This document shows positions 36,745 to 46,646 of a stretch of 64,000 nucleotides of DNA, piece after piece. Every line of letters starts with the position of its first letter. The stretch's first letter is position 1. The notes beneath the pieces were generated by a model. The model was not told where the DNA came from. It saw only the letters and a program-made list of their open reading frames with translations, and made no database searches. The position numbers and the translations under genes were made by a program. Location: positions 1-64,000 of the forward strand of contig JAWNGF010000008.1 of NCBI GenBank assembly GCA_037039685.1, in the 5' to 3' direction. This DNA is from Ceratobasidium sp. AG-K. Lineage: Eukaryota; Basidiomycota; Agaricomycetes; Cantharellales; Ceratobasidiaceae.

Positions 36745-36972
36745 CCACTCGCACAGCCCCATTTGGTGACTGAGGAACTGAGTGAGCCAATGTGTGAGTC
36801 GCATCAAAGTACGCATACAACCTGACGAATTCACTGATATGTCAACCTCAACTTTGTTGATTTGTTAGCCTCTTGGCGCACCATATGGCACACTGAATAC
36901 AGAAGACATTATTATTACAACCTCTCGACCGGTGAGGCTTCTTGGGACAATCCATACCCAATACAGCCATGA
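36745..36972 (+). pseudogene. Detached WW-domain tail of the preceding gene
   Basis: The same reading frame continues after the TAA as PLAQPHLVTEELSEPM. It then splices over a 3' intron (about 36796-36870) into SSWRTIWHTEYRRHYYYNLS and TGEASWDNPYPIQP, ending at 36972. This is a WW domain: first Trp, an aromatic YYYN core, TGEASW with the second Trp, and a terminal Pro. WW domains bind proline-rich peptides, and the same gene carries a proline-rich linker. A single CAA-to-TAA change would explain the break. Confidence 0.6.
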
Positions 36973-37015
36973 GTTACATGTGCTACTTTGATTGTTAGAC
37001 GCCACATTATTTTCG

Positions 37016-37024
37016 TTTATATAC
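37016..37024 (+). promoter_or_regulatory. TATA-like element before the 37159 gene
   Basis: TTTATATAC, about 135 bases before the ATG, followed by CT-rich stretches typical of fungal core promoters. Confidence 0.35.
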
Positions 37025-37158
37025 TACTCGGTTTTGGCGACCAAACGCCAAACTTGAGACTTCTCACCTCTGTCTCTCGCTCCCTTTGCCCTCTGATATT
37101 GACCTCCACTCGTTTTCCCCATTGGACTGTCCCTTGTTTTGTCTTTCCTCCCCTCGCT

Positions 37159-38444
37159 ATGCATCTGAACGACTTCCTTGACCACATAATCAACCAACAA
37201 CCACTTCCCAAGCCAGAGAATGCTCCCATCGAACAGGAGGCTGACGGTGCTGACACTGGCAATGACAATGAGCCACTTCCATTGAGCGCGGAAGTTCGTC
37301 AGGCACTCGATTTTGCCGAGAATTGTATGGACCACCACGAACTTGAAGGCCCTGTGCGTGACAATGTTCGCTCTTTTGCAAAGGTTTGTCCTTAGCCAAT
37401 AAATAATATACCGCTAATTGTTTGCTTAATAGTTCAATGACCTTCAGCGCGACATCGAGCTCTACGTGCTGATCGAGACCCTCAAACACCGGACTGGTGT
37501 TAGTACCACTGCACACGAATTTTTGAGGTCCCAGATATTCGGGGTAAGGCACAATTATTGACCATACCTTAGATGTACTGAATCCAAGTCCTTCCTAAGT
37601 CTCATGTTGTGGACCGGCTCAAACTGCTAATTCTTGCGCCTCATGGTATGTTTTATGTGACGGCTTTGCAAGAATGGGCGCTGGTGCGTGCTAGTTTACA
37701 ACTAAAACCGTTCAAGCAAGCTCACAACGACTGTATAGAACCATATCCAAGAGCATCCTGAGGCTTGGAAGATTCCGTTGGAGATCGTCGATAACAAAGA
37801 CCAATGGGAGATATTTGCCATGGGCGTTCGAGTCAAACTTACAACCCTACGCTCGCAGATCAAACAATTGGTATTTTATTTCATTGTCTTTTGCGAGTTC
37901 TTTGTGTCATTCATAGATATTCTAGATCTTCAAGGCCTACAAAGATGGACAATGTATCAACAAGATCGCTACTACCATCTTCCCCAAGCACACCGCTATC
38001 TCCGAGGCGCATCATGCCCGTTGGGCATGGATCGTAAGTTATAATTGAGCATGTTTATTACCTGCTACTTACACACAATGTCCTAGGTATTATCAATTGA
38101 CGATTTCGAGGAAGCCTGCAAAGCTTGTGAATACGAGAGGACTGGATTCTGGGACTTCATTGAAGACCAGCTCGCCGAAACTAAAAAGGCCACTTTTACT
38201 AACCCCTTGTTTATCACCCAAGCCATTCAAAATGGCAAGTTTGCTGAGTAAGTTAATTTGCCTTTCTTGAGTGCTTGCACGATTGACCCGATCACACGAC
38301 AGCGTCTTCTGCCACGCTCTCTCCCAGCATTGTTTGATGTTTCCCACCACTCGGGTTATTGCGCGTGGCCGTCCCGCTCAACGTCCAGCCTGGCAAGAAT
38401 CGATCGAAGAAGCGATTGGGATGGGCCGGGAGGTATACGCATAG
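37159..38444 (+). CDS. Conserved-looking hypothetical protein, multi-exon
   Basis: Starts MHLNDFLDHIINQQPLPKPE at 37159. Exons then encode an acidic region (DGADTGNDNEPLPL), VRQALDFAENCMDHHEL, FNDLQRDIELYVLIETLKHR, VVDRLKLLILAPHG, NHIQEHPEAWKIPLEIVDN, VRVKLTTLRSQIKQL, IFKAYKDGQCINKIATTIFP, DDFEEACKACEYERTGFWDF and AWQESIEEAIGMGREVYA, with a stop at 38442. About 330 residues, mostly helical and soluble, no signal peptide or membrane segment. No family recognised. It follows the zinc-finger/WW gene in the same orientation by 190 bases and might be a partner gene of the same element. The 3' end may splice further. Confidence 0.6.
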
Positions 38445-39786
38445 GTGCCTGCATTTGGTTTCTTTGTTCTCAGGTCCCCCAGATTTTCGAGGAGCATCCA
38501 CGCCTCCTCCCAGTTTGTAGTCTGGCAGCATTTGTCCGTCTCGACATTGTCTATACTTTTACCAATATACCCGTTGAGATTGAGCACAATTGATTCGCGC
38601 AAGAATGCTGCAAAAGCAGGCAGTCTATTACCGTATACTAGGCTCAAGAATCAGTCCAATTAACGATATAACATATACATTCTAAGGAGATAGTTTGTCG
38701 TATAATTGTAGAATATACTAACTATCTAATGTATCCCGAACACGTGTGATATAATGAGCTGGCTTGACTCTTAGGTGTCTAGCAAGTCTCTGGAAACATC
38801 CACGATATCGTCCAGGGTTGAGAAAAATAGAAGCAAGACGTCATACCGTTAAAGGCTTACAATCATTGCACGCGTATGGTGTATAATTTATATGCAAAAA
38901 TGGCTTTCAATATATTATCCACACGTAACATGAAACCGCTAGGCGTATGCTTTGTCCAACAGTGACCATTTATGTACAAAACTGCACAAAACAATGGACA
39001 AGTAAACAATGCGAGTGCGTTAGTTATCATGTATCAGAACCAGATTGGTTGCCTATCATCAGGTTATAGCCTTGGCAATGCCACAGCGCCCTAAGCGTGT
39101 CATTAGATATATGCGCTGAAGCTCATATAAGTTTGGCACTGTAGTTATGAAATGGGGTCATAGAAGCTGTCCCACGATACAGCCATAGCCCTGATAGTCC
39201 ACGGACATACGGGCGTATATAAACTTCATGTAGCATGTGATATAACTTTTAGCCGGGACCTAAATTTTATATAATGCGCCGGACCATGAGGTCTTTGTTT
39301 ACCCAACATGAATTTTATATGTGCGTGTGCACGTGGTTAGGTTAACGCCAATCGTCTGGCTGTGTAATTAGAACCGTCGAGCATCAATCCGAACACGGGG
39401 AAGTCTAATTCACAGGATTTGCAGCCTGGTAGTTCAAAGGCTTTGAGACACTCTCTAATTTACGTGTATTCAAAACTTCGGGCTCTAATCATGCTAGTGT
39501 CAAAGTGCCTCAACACTTTAGATAACACACTACTGCATTGGGAGAAGGTTCATTCGATTGATAATCATAAAAAACGACGTTGGGAAACAATTAAAAAAGA
39601 AACAACAGCCGACAAACAGCCTCCGAAAGCTACATGACAGACAACATAAGAAAAAAGAGAACAGATGCGCCAGTTTTGAGCAGAGAAGATGACGAAGGCA
39701 ATACTGTGACACAAAATAGGCCTAGTAGGTTCCCGAGCTTGGATCCTGCCGTAAATTTGGAATCGCTAAATGCGTGGACACTATCG
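38445..39786. other. Intergenic, AT-rich, no gene seen
   Basis: About 1.3 kb rich in ATAT runs. The two short plus-strand frames at 39419-39870 have no domain; the second is antisense to the end of the next gene. Confidence 0.5.
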
Positions 39787-40611
39787 TCAAGTAAAGCCGT
39801 AGGGACGACGGGGCTGCTCGATCCATTCAGGGGAAGGGGGGCTATACGACAGAGAGTGAATGGGGACTAATCCGTCGGCCGAGAGGCCGTTCGGAAGCGT
39901 GAACGGACTACCAAATGGAGTGGATTGGGAAACCGATGCGCGACATGACTTTTCAGTATGGGCGGGCGTCCGATGCTGGGCAGCAAGGTTCGCGTGATAG
40001 CAGCCAATGTGGAGTTTGGGCAACAGGGAGTACCATAGGCAAGACCGGAGCACGGGAACCTGCTTGGCCTTGCGCAACACGTGGTTTTCGAGCAAGAGCG
40101 CGGCAAGCTCGCTTTCAAGCTCTTCGAACGCGTGTTGAGATTCTTCGAGTTGGGTTTGGATTTGTCTCCAACTCTGTTGCATGCGGTCTCGTTCGCTGCA
40201 TGCCTCCAACTGGGAACGAATGGCGTCATTGATGGTCGCTTTCACCGCTGTGCTAACGCTAGCTTCGCGCTCCCATGCGAGGGCGATTTCTGCCGTGTGC
40301 TGGGCGCGTTCTGCCAAGTAATGGGAGAGTTCTGCCGCTTGCTGAGCATCTCGCGCCTCGTCGAGTTCAGCCTGGAGGGCCTGGATCTCGAAGGATGGTA
40401 CTGCGTTGGACACGGGAGGGGGGATGGCTGCCATGGCTAGTAATGGTAGTGGCCGTCGTGACGGAGGTCCGATTCGTGTGAGGTCACTTGAGCGCATCGC
40501 TCCATGGAGCCCTGATGATGGCTTGAAAGGCGACTGATGCAGAACCGAGTAAGGCCAGCGCGGCGGCCGCTCCACAGGTCGTGGTTGCCAGCTGAAGGTG
40601 AGGCAAGGCAA
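39787..40611 (-). CDS. Hypothetical coiled-coil protein
   Basis: A continuous open frame of 274 residues. A Pro-rich N-terminus (MAAIPPPVSNAVP is a plausible internal start) precedes a long Ala/Glu/Gln-rich coiled coil (IQALQAELDEARDAQQAAEL through LEESQHAFEELESELAALL) and a Ser/Pro-rich tail. A possible intron of about 85 nt follows KAKQ, where the sequence turns hydrophobic and less typical. No catalytic domain. Function unknown; it could be cytoskeletal or a transposon accessory protein. Confidence 0.5.
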   Translation of the reverse strand: MPCLTFSWQPRPVERPPRWPYSVLHQSPFKPSSGLHGAMRSSDLTRIGPPSRRPLPLLAMAAIPPPVSNAVPSFEIQALQAELDEARDAQQAAELSHYLAERAQHTAEIALAWEREASVSTAVKATINDAIRSQLEACSERDRMQQSWRQIQTQLEESQHAFEELESELAALLLENHVLRKAKQVPVLRSCLWYSLLPKLHIGCYHANLAAQHRTPAHTEKSCRASVSQSTPFGSPFTLPNGLSADGLVPIHSLSYSPPSPEWIEQPRRPYGFT

Positions 40612-41439
40612 GCAAATTCAGGACTCGGGAAAGAACGCCTCCAGAGCAATACCAGCGTGCAAAATCCCTATCCACAATACACTGAGTGATACAGCAGGAA
40701 AGGAGCTCATGCAAGTTGCCGCAAGAAAGCTAATTTAACTAAAAAAGGGAAAGGTTTTGGCAATCATTTGATTTAGTGGGTAATACATATGACGAGAGCA
40801 GTATCATGCAAAAAAGGTACGGAAACAACAGTCAGCAGCTAAGAAGTGTGCAACGGAATGAGTGCCATGCGAGTGTGGTATATTAAGAGTGAAAAGCACG
40901 AGCGGATAGATTAGGGAATGGGTGTGATGGTGTATGGCAGATAAACAAGACTCCATAATAAAAATACAGTGCCCAAGGGCCGCCCAATTACACCACACAA
41001 GATAACATGGGCAATTTCAATTCTTGGCGTGTGGGACAATCCAAGGATCAAAGGTATATATATACTTCAAGATACACTACTCGTACTTAATACCCCGCCG
41101 ACGAGCGACGCGTCACCAATGACAAATCAGAAGGAATATAAAAAAATTGTAGTAATGGTTCAAGAAAAAGCTCTTCGCGTGCAACAGGAGGTCCGCCCAA
41201 GCATCAAGCCTAACACCCTTGGGAATATAATTGAAACGGGGGGTGAGGTGGCACGCCATAGCAAGGGTGGAAAGGGGGATGATTGCGACATTCTGACGAC
41301 CATCTGTCTTCGCCGGGGCCACTGTGTATAACCCGCGGGCTTCGACTGGTGTGTTGAAGCGCGAGAAAAGCTCGACAAATGCCAGGTGGTGAGGGCAGAG
41401 CTTCCGAAGTGGCCCCCGAAGCCGGAAGATGAGATGCAC
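40612..41439. other. Intergenic, no gene seen
   Basis: Short frames on both strands, none convincing. Confidence 0.4.
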
Positions 41440-42382
41440 TCAAACAGCATGGAAACCTGGGTTAGTGCAAAGGGAGAATATCAGCTCTTGTTTACTGTAA
41501 GACTGTGGCTTACGGTGAATCCCAAAAGACTGCAGTGCATCCTCCACAAGTGCCGTGTCAAAGGTGCCTCGGCGTATGATTTTGTCACCGGTGGGTGATT
41601 GGATGTGGGGCTTGGCATGAATAACATCAATTTTAGGAGGCTCGCGAGGTGCGAAGGGTAGGCGACAATGATAGATCCATACACTATGCCAGATGTCGAG
41701 GTGGAAATAGTGAGTCGTAACCAAATTGACCAAGGCCCAATCGGACTGGGTCTCGGTCAAAGTCGACAGATACTTCTGCAGGACCCTGGGAAGCCCAGGT
41801 GCATCATGATTGCTTTCTGCGGCTTCGTCTAGCATGTTTCTTTGGCGAGGCTTCTGCACTGGCCCTACCTGCGTGTCCGGGAAGTCACCATCTTGCTCTC
41901 CCAAAGTCCCCTCATCAATATCCATCCACTGGTCTTCACTGTCATCCACCACCAATTCCTCCAGTGGATCCCTTGGCCGACAATTTGCTTTCTCTGGCGC
42001 ATAAAATCGATCCATGTAAGTATGATGAATCCGCAATGCCTCACGATGCCCCAGAAATCTGGTCATATTCCCCAAGGAATTCTCCCGTCCACCTGATTTA
42101 CGCCAGGGAATTTTCGCATTTGCGAGGTAAGTACTCTGTTGTTTTGGTGGAATAGCTGTCGGGCACGCCAGGCTGACAGGTTGAACGGAAGTAATGGATC
42201 AACATATGGGCCTTGGCAAGGCCGTTAAACCCGCATGGTCCAAGTAGATTCGCCGTCTCGAGTGGGTCTTTATTTTCATGAAAGGTTCGCAGGCAATCAT
42301 GCATTTCGCCCAACTCAAGATCCGTGAAGCTCGCTGAATGGGCAAGGTAGCAAAAATCGAGGAGGGAGGCAATTGCTGTCAC
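41440..42382 (-). pseudogene. Plavaka-like (CACTA superfamily) transposase remnant
   Basis: The upstream piece reads LLDFCYLAHSASFTDLELGE, then MHDCLRTFHENKDP, KAHMLIHYFRSTCQPGVPDS and YSTKTTEYL. A second piece in another frame reads RFLGHREALRIHHTYMD. This order resembles the C-terminal part of Plavaka transposases: a LDF.YLA helix, a FHE.K block, H.L.HY...I...G..D.Y.T..TE.LH, then a W.ERRE block. The two parts are in different frames and the stretch between them is short, so either an intron or a frameshift joins them. N-terminal catalytic regions are absent. Confidence 0.6.
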
Positions 42383-42961
42383 TGGAGGAAGTGTTGGGAG
42401 TTAACCTAACTCCGCGCGGGGAGGTAATAGAAATCCCGTCAAGGACTTCCAAACCAGCCCTTTTTGGACAGCTGCAAGTCCCGATCCAGGGGCTTAATTT
42501 GATCAATGTGGTCCAAATAATCCCAAATGGCTGAAATAATCCATGACTCGGACATCGCAGAAGTCCTAGACTACTCAGAAGTCCAGGGCGAGGACTCATG
42601 AAACGCGCTAATTTGGAGTTGTAATTAATCCAGCCCAGGGCTTTAAAGGCAATCCCGAGTTGGACAGGTAGGGCTCCGCCATCGAGACTTCGCTGGACTA
42701 TTTAAATTTCCGTTTATGGACCTTGCATATAGCTTATTCAGCTCATTGATCGCGCTTGTTGTGTAATGTAGGATAATATTATCGCATTTGAACAACAGTA
42801 CAAATGCGAGTAGCATCGGCAACAGAGACATATCAAATATCAAATTGTATCAAAATCTCCAGCTTTGTTAGACATCAGCATCGTAAACATTTAGAAGGAA
42901 TGGTAAGAAATAGAGGGGGAATCGTCTGTGCGACAGAGGATGTTCACGCGTGCAGTAATGC
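42383..42961. other. Spacer between Plavaka remnant and AT-hook gene
   Basis: Possibly more decayed transposase (a minus-strand piece reads WDYLDHIDQIKPLDRDLQ), otherwise nothing seen. Confidence 0.35.
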
Positions 42962-44914
42962 CTACTGCTTGGTTTGCTTAACTTCGCGACCTGAGCCACG
43001 AGAAGGAGCATTGGTACTAGCCTGTGTTGTATGCATGAATTAGCTAAATTATTACTATGCACGTCTTGATAATTAACTTACCTCGACAATTGCCTTGCCC
43101 TTGCCCTTGCCAGCAGGTTTCCGTCCATTGCCAGGTGCCCGACCCGAGTCAACGTCTATCTTGCCGTGTATCTGGACATCTCTGTCGTTCTCGGCACACT
43201 CGTTGTCGGCATTGGGGTTGGGCTCGACATCAGGAGAGGACGTTGGCGCCACTTTGGCCTTAGACTTGGACTTGGACTTGGGCGGTGCCTTCTTCGCGGC
43301 CGCTTGGGAAACGGGGTTCGGCTCGGAGGAAGGATTGTAGTTGGGATCCTCGATGAGCTTCACGATCAAGTCGTTGTATATCTTTGCACATCGAGGTTTT
43401 GCGCCAGCGGCCCGACTAGCGGTGACTCTCTTGAACTTGGCCATGTTGGCGGAGCTGATTGTTAGCCCACGCCAGATAACCGAGTCAGAGGCCAAGCCCG
43501 AGCCCGGGGCGTTGGCAAGGGGTATAGTGTCCACAGGAGGCATTGCAGGTGCAATTGAGACAGGTGAGACAGACGCGGCTGGGGCAGGCACAGGCTGGGC
43601 GGGCAGCGCTGTGGGCACAGTGGGGGCTGACAAGACAGACATGGGTGGGACATACGCGGGCTGGGCAGACACAGGCGGGGCAGAGGGTGTTGCGGATGCA
43701 GCGGGGATGGACGAGGCGGACACTGGTGGGGCTGCGGGCCTTGCAGGCGCGGTGGGGGAGGCGACGGTTTTCGGAGCGGCAGCACTGATAGGAGCGGTAA
43801 GTACTTGTGCAATGTCAAATGTGCCGTCGTCATCGTCGTCATTGTCGATACATTAACGTTAGCAGGCGCATACATGTATATATTATGATACTTTACCGTC
43901 ATCAAGACTTTCAGCATTAAGAGAGATCCCGCTGAGGTTGGCAATGGCCTGGCGGATTGATATATCCATGTCATCCGAGTCCCCAATGTTGAGATCAAGA
44001 AATTCGCTGCCATTGTCACACAGAGCCATAGCGATAGGCCCAGGCTCAAGTGGCAGCTGGATCGGAATAGTTGACTCGCTTGTCGTTGTAACCGTGCCTT
44101 CTGGGGATGGTACTGGGTTCTTCCTGGGCCTCCCTCGCTGCCTACGGGGCTTGACGGCAGGCTTGGACGGCCCAACATTGGACCTGACCTGCCTACTGAT
44201 TTTATTCAGCTCCCTAGCGAGTGTGTTGGCCTGGCCAGACTTGTTACGAAGCAGGAGTCGGAACGCTGCACGGAGTGCCCAGTACCCAACTGGCTTATAT
44301 GCATGCACTTCCGGATGAACCTTGAGAAGCTGTATATGTAGGATACCCGTCAGCTCAGAGTGTCAAGAATATATCGAGTACTTACCTTTTTAATGCACAA
44401 ATCAATACTTCCAGGTGCCTGCTTTGTGATTGATAGACTGGTGTCAATTGAGTGTGTGCGCTGGAGAATCAACTTGCCAACGTCCTTTTGGTGCACGGTT
44501 GTGAGCAAGATTGATATGGCTCAAAAAGAAGGCATGATGCATACCTGAAGCACCTTGTAGTGCTCATTGCTAAGCCCCATCTCAGCTTGTAGGTTGTATC
44601 CCTCGGGCGCTCCTCTTCCAACGGACCCGTCTGGCTTCATTTTGGTGACAAAAACAAGTGTTGCCCTCTTCATGGGCAAGGCGGAGCCAACCCCCTCGAG
44701 GATACTTAGTTTGCCATTGGTCAATGTTAGTCTAAGCCCTGTTCGTCGCGTCATGTTAGCGGCAAGACACACAAGCCAGGGACGGGGGGTTAAGATACTT
44801 ACCGTACGGCGCCAGCAAGTCCTGGAGGGTGTCTGTTGGGGCTTTGGGCAATGATTGAAGTCTTGCCGCCCAGCCTGTCAATACAATAGGTGATCGCAAT
44901 GGTAGCACCGCAGC
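42962..44914 (-). pseudogene. AT-hook gene of the tnp2 element, 3' part (split by a retrotransposon)
   Basis: Minus-strand exons in order: AAVLPLRSPIVLTGWAARLQ, GLRLTLTNGKLSILEGVGSA, KRATLVFVTKMKPDG, HPEVHAYKPVGYWALRAAFR, an AT-hook region PRRQRGRPRKNP, an acidic block DLNIGDSDDMDISI, a long Ala/Pro/Val-rich repeat region with the motif PPVSAQPAYVPP, then KPRCAKIYNDLIVKLIEDPN and a Lys/Ser-rich tail, with a stop at 42962. AT hooks bind the minor groove of AT-rich DNA. The reading frame is continuous across the chromovirus when one GCAGC target copy is removed: the 5' part at 51857-52420 ends CACTAALTLAA and joins AAVLPL. It may be the second (TnpA-like) protein of the tnp2 transposon starting at 52720 on the other strand; that link is inferred. 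Confidence 0.6.
44910..44914. repeat. Target-site duplication GCAGC, left
   Basis: GCAGC immediately before the left LTR and again at 51857-51861 after the right LTR, the 5-bp duplication expected for Ty3/gypsy integration. Confidence 0.9.
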
Positions 44915-45327
44915 TGTCATGAGCTGACTAAGCTCAGACATTTTATTCTGATTTTATATCTTTTTTTCCGAACACTTTCCTTTTTTGGTACAAATGTCCT
45001 CTGGCGCTTAACTTGTATCATGTGATGTATTTGTCTTTTCATTTGATATTGGTGATGCTTCCGGAACTTCCAGAATGACGAGTCATATCTCTTATCTTGC
45101 TTATCATCGGTTGTACTCGGCTTTCCCACACTGATAGATGATGACATGGCCTTGATCCCTCATGTATATAAACCCAGAGGTCAAGCCGGTTAATGACAAG
45201 GCTTGACCTCCTCTCCACTAGGACTCGCTCAATCAAATCCTCTTACTATCACTACTCCTTGGGTTCTAAGACTTGTTTAAGTCGAACCCCTTAACCTTTA
45301 CATACCTAATTGACCCAAGTCAGGACA
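44915..45327 (+). repeat. Left LTR
   Basis: 413 bp, TGTCATGAGCTGAC...GACA. Contains TATATAAA at 45165-45172 and an 11-bp inverted repeat GAGGTCAAGCC / GGCTTGACCTC (45177-45187 and 45200-45210) around the likely transcription start. Confidence 0.95.
45165..45172 (+). promoter_or_regulatory. LTR TATA box
   Basis: TATATAAA within the LTR. Thirty-three bases downstream (45198) begins AAGGCTTGACCT, which is complementary to the primer site after the LTR. Confidence 0.65.
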
Positions 45328-45329
45328 TT

Positions 45330-45341
45330 AGGTCAAGCCTT
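45330..45341 (+). promoter_or_regulatory. Primer-binding site, probable self-priming type
   Basis: AGGTCAAGCCTT begins two bases after the left LTR and is a perfect 12-base complement of 45198-45209, which is where the transcript should start. Tf1-like elements prime reverse transcription from their own RNA 5' end in this way. I did not recognise a tRNA 3'-end complement here. Confidence 0.65.
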
Positions 45342-45810
45342 TTAAAGCATCAGCCTTAAAGCTCCTGCTTTTCCACCAAGTAGATAGAACGTACACGGGA
45401 AAACTGGCATAGTACAACGGACAAAGAGCTATACTTGATATAGACCAGTAGTCCCACGTCGCTATACGCTGTCAGTGAACCCAATCTTTATCCTCTTTCG
45501 GGTCATAGCGGCTTTAGTCAGCTAAATACACCCTTACTCTGTTATACACTGTTGCTATCACACCCGCCCAAGGCTGTTGATAACTGATAAGATCAGATAA
45601 GGAGTATATAAAGCAAAAGCTTAGCGTCTAGCACCCCTCACATCCAAATCAACATCTCGAGGAAGCCAGATCCTCTCAAGCAAAACTGGAAAGTGGTCGG
45701 AGCACCACCCAAGTTAACACTCTCATCCATCAAGAACCACATCAACTTGTCGTTTCCATCAGTACACACTAAAAAGGAACTAATTAGTAACTAACTAATT
45801 AACCTTAAAA

Positions 45811-46200
45811 GTGTTTCCCGCATTTTTTAGCCTCTGCGAAGCAGTCTTTAGACTAAAAGATTTCGTACTTGATCTAGACACCAAAGTTGACGAATTAAAC
45901 AGTCGTATTGAAGTACTAGAAGAAGATCAAGTCGGACAAGCAGAGGATTTAAGGGTCGAACGTACCAGAAACAACAAAAACCACAATCAACTCGAAGCTG
46001 ATTATCAATCTCTTCATTCAAGGCTCGAGTTCATCGAAATTAACCTTGACAACACAAACAAGCAACAAGCCGATCAAGATCGTGTCCAAAGCATAAATCT
46101 AGCTGACACCAATATTGAAGTCGAGCGCTTGCAAGAACAAACCCACGTCTTGATCGAAAATTGCGACCAACTTATTAAAATCCAAGAAAAACACACTTGA
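45811..46200 (+). CDS. Extra coiled-coil ORF before gag
   Basis: About 120 residues of heptad-rich sequence (DLDTKVDELNSRIEVLEEDQ ... HSRLEFIEINLDN). There is no ATG at the beginning; an AG at the end of a T-rich run (45826-45830) could be a splice acceptor. The frame meets a TGA at 46198 and then stays open for about 70 more codons. A coiled coil upstream of gag suggests an assembly or capsid-scaffold role, or the eroded N-terminus of a longer Gag. Confidence 0.5.
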   Translation: MFPAFFSLCEAVFRLKDFVLDLDTKVDELNSRIEVLEEDQVGQAEDLRVERTRNNKNHNQLEADYQSLHSRLEFIEINLDNTNKQQADQDRVQSINLADTNIEVERLQEQTHVLIENCDQLIKIQEKHT

Positions 46201-46370
46201 AAGGTTGAAAACCTCATCAACAACAACAAATGTCAGTGGCGTACTATCGAAACCCTTAAAGACAAAATCAAGGGCAAATACTGTCATCTCACAGCAGAAG
46301 TGTGTATTCCTATTAACCAGGATTACCGCCTTCTAAATCACCTTAATACCATTGCACCCAACCCTTTTCA

Positions 46371-46622
46371 GTGGGACCAAGACCTCAACTCACACAGGAA
46401 CAACACAGGGAACAGCTTAGACTAGAGTCCCTAAAACTCTTTATTGAAGACGTTCATCGCAACTACATATACGAACAGTACGACGAACTAGGAGTAATCA
46501 ACGCGTTGTTCTTGGAAGACAAAAATCTTGAATTGGTATTTTTGAAAAGTTTGCGCATCATTAAAGACAGAAGGGTTCGAAGAAGAATCCATGATATTTT
46601 GTACGGCCTTGGATCTCAATAA
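46371..46622 (+). CDS. Small charged ORF immediately before gag
   Basis: 83 residues, helical and rich in Leu, Arg and Glu (EQHREQLRLESLKLFIEDVH ... RRRIHDILYGLGSQ), ending 24 bases before the gag ATG. No domain recognised. Together with the coiled-coil frame it may be a leader region of the element. Confidence 0.4.
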   Translation: MGPRPQLTQEQHREQLRLESLKLFIEDVHRNYIYEQYDELGVINALFLEDKNLELVFLKSLRIIKDRRVRRRIHDILYGLGSQ

Positions 46623-46646
46623 ATCTACCTTTTTCCCCGCTCCAAG

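Noticed and set aside
40081..40440. Plus-strand frames opposite the coiled-coil hypothetical gene
   Set aside because: Antisense shadow of the 274-codon frame, with Cys/Arg-rich composition.
43095..43856. Gly/Ala-rich plus-strand frames (up to 171 codons)
   Set aside because: Antisense of the Ala/Pro/Val-rich region of the AT-hook gene; repetitive codons open several frames.
44917..45236. Minus-strand frames inside both LTRs (also 51446-51765)
   Set aside because: They repeat in both LTRs only because the LTRs are identical; no protein features.
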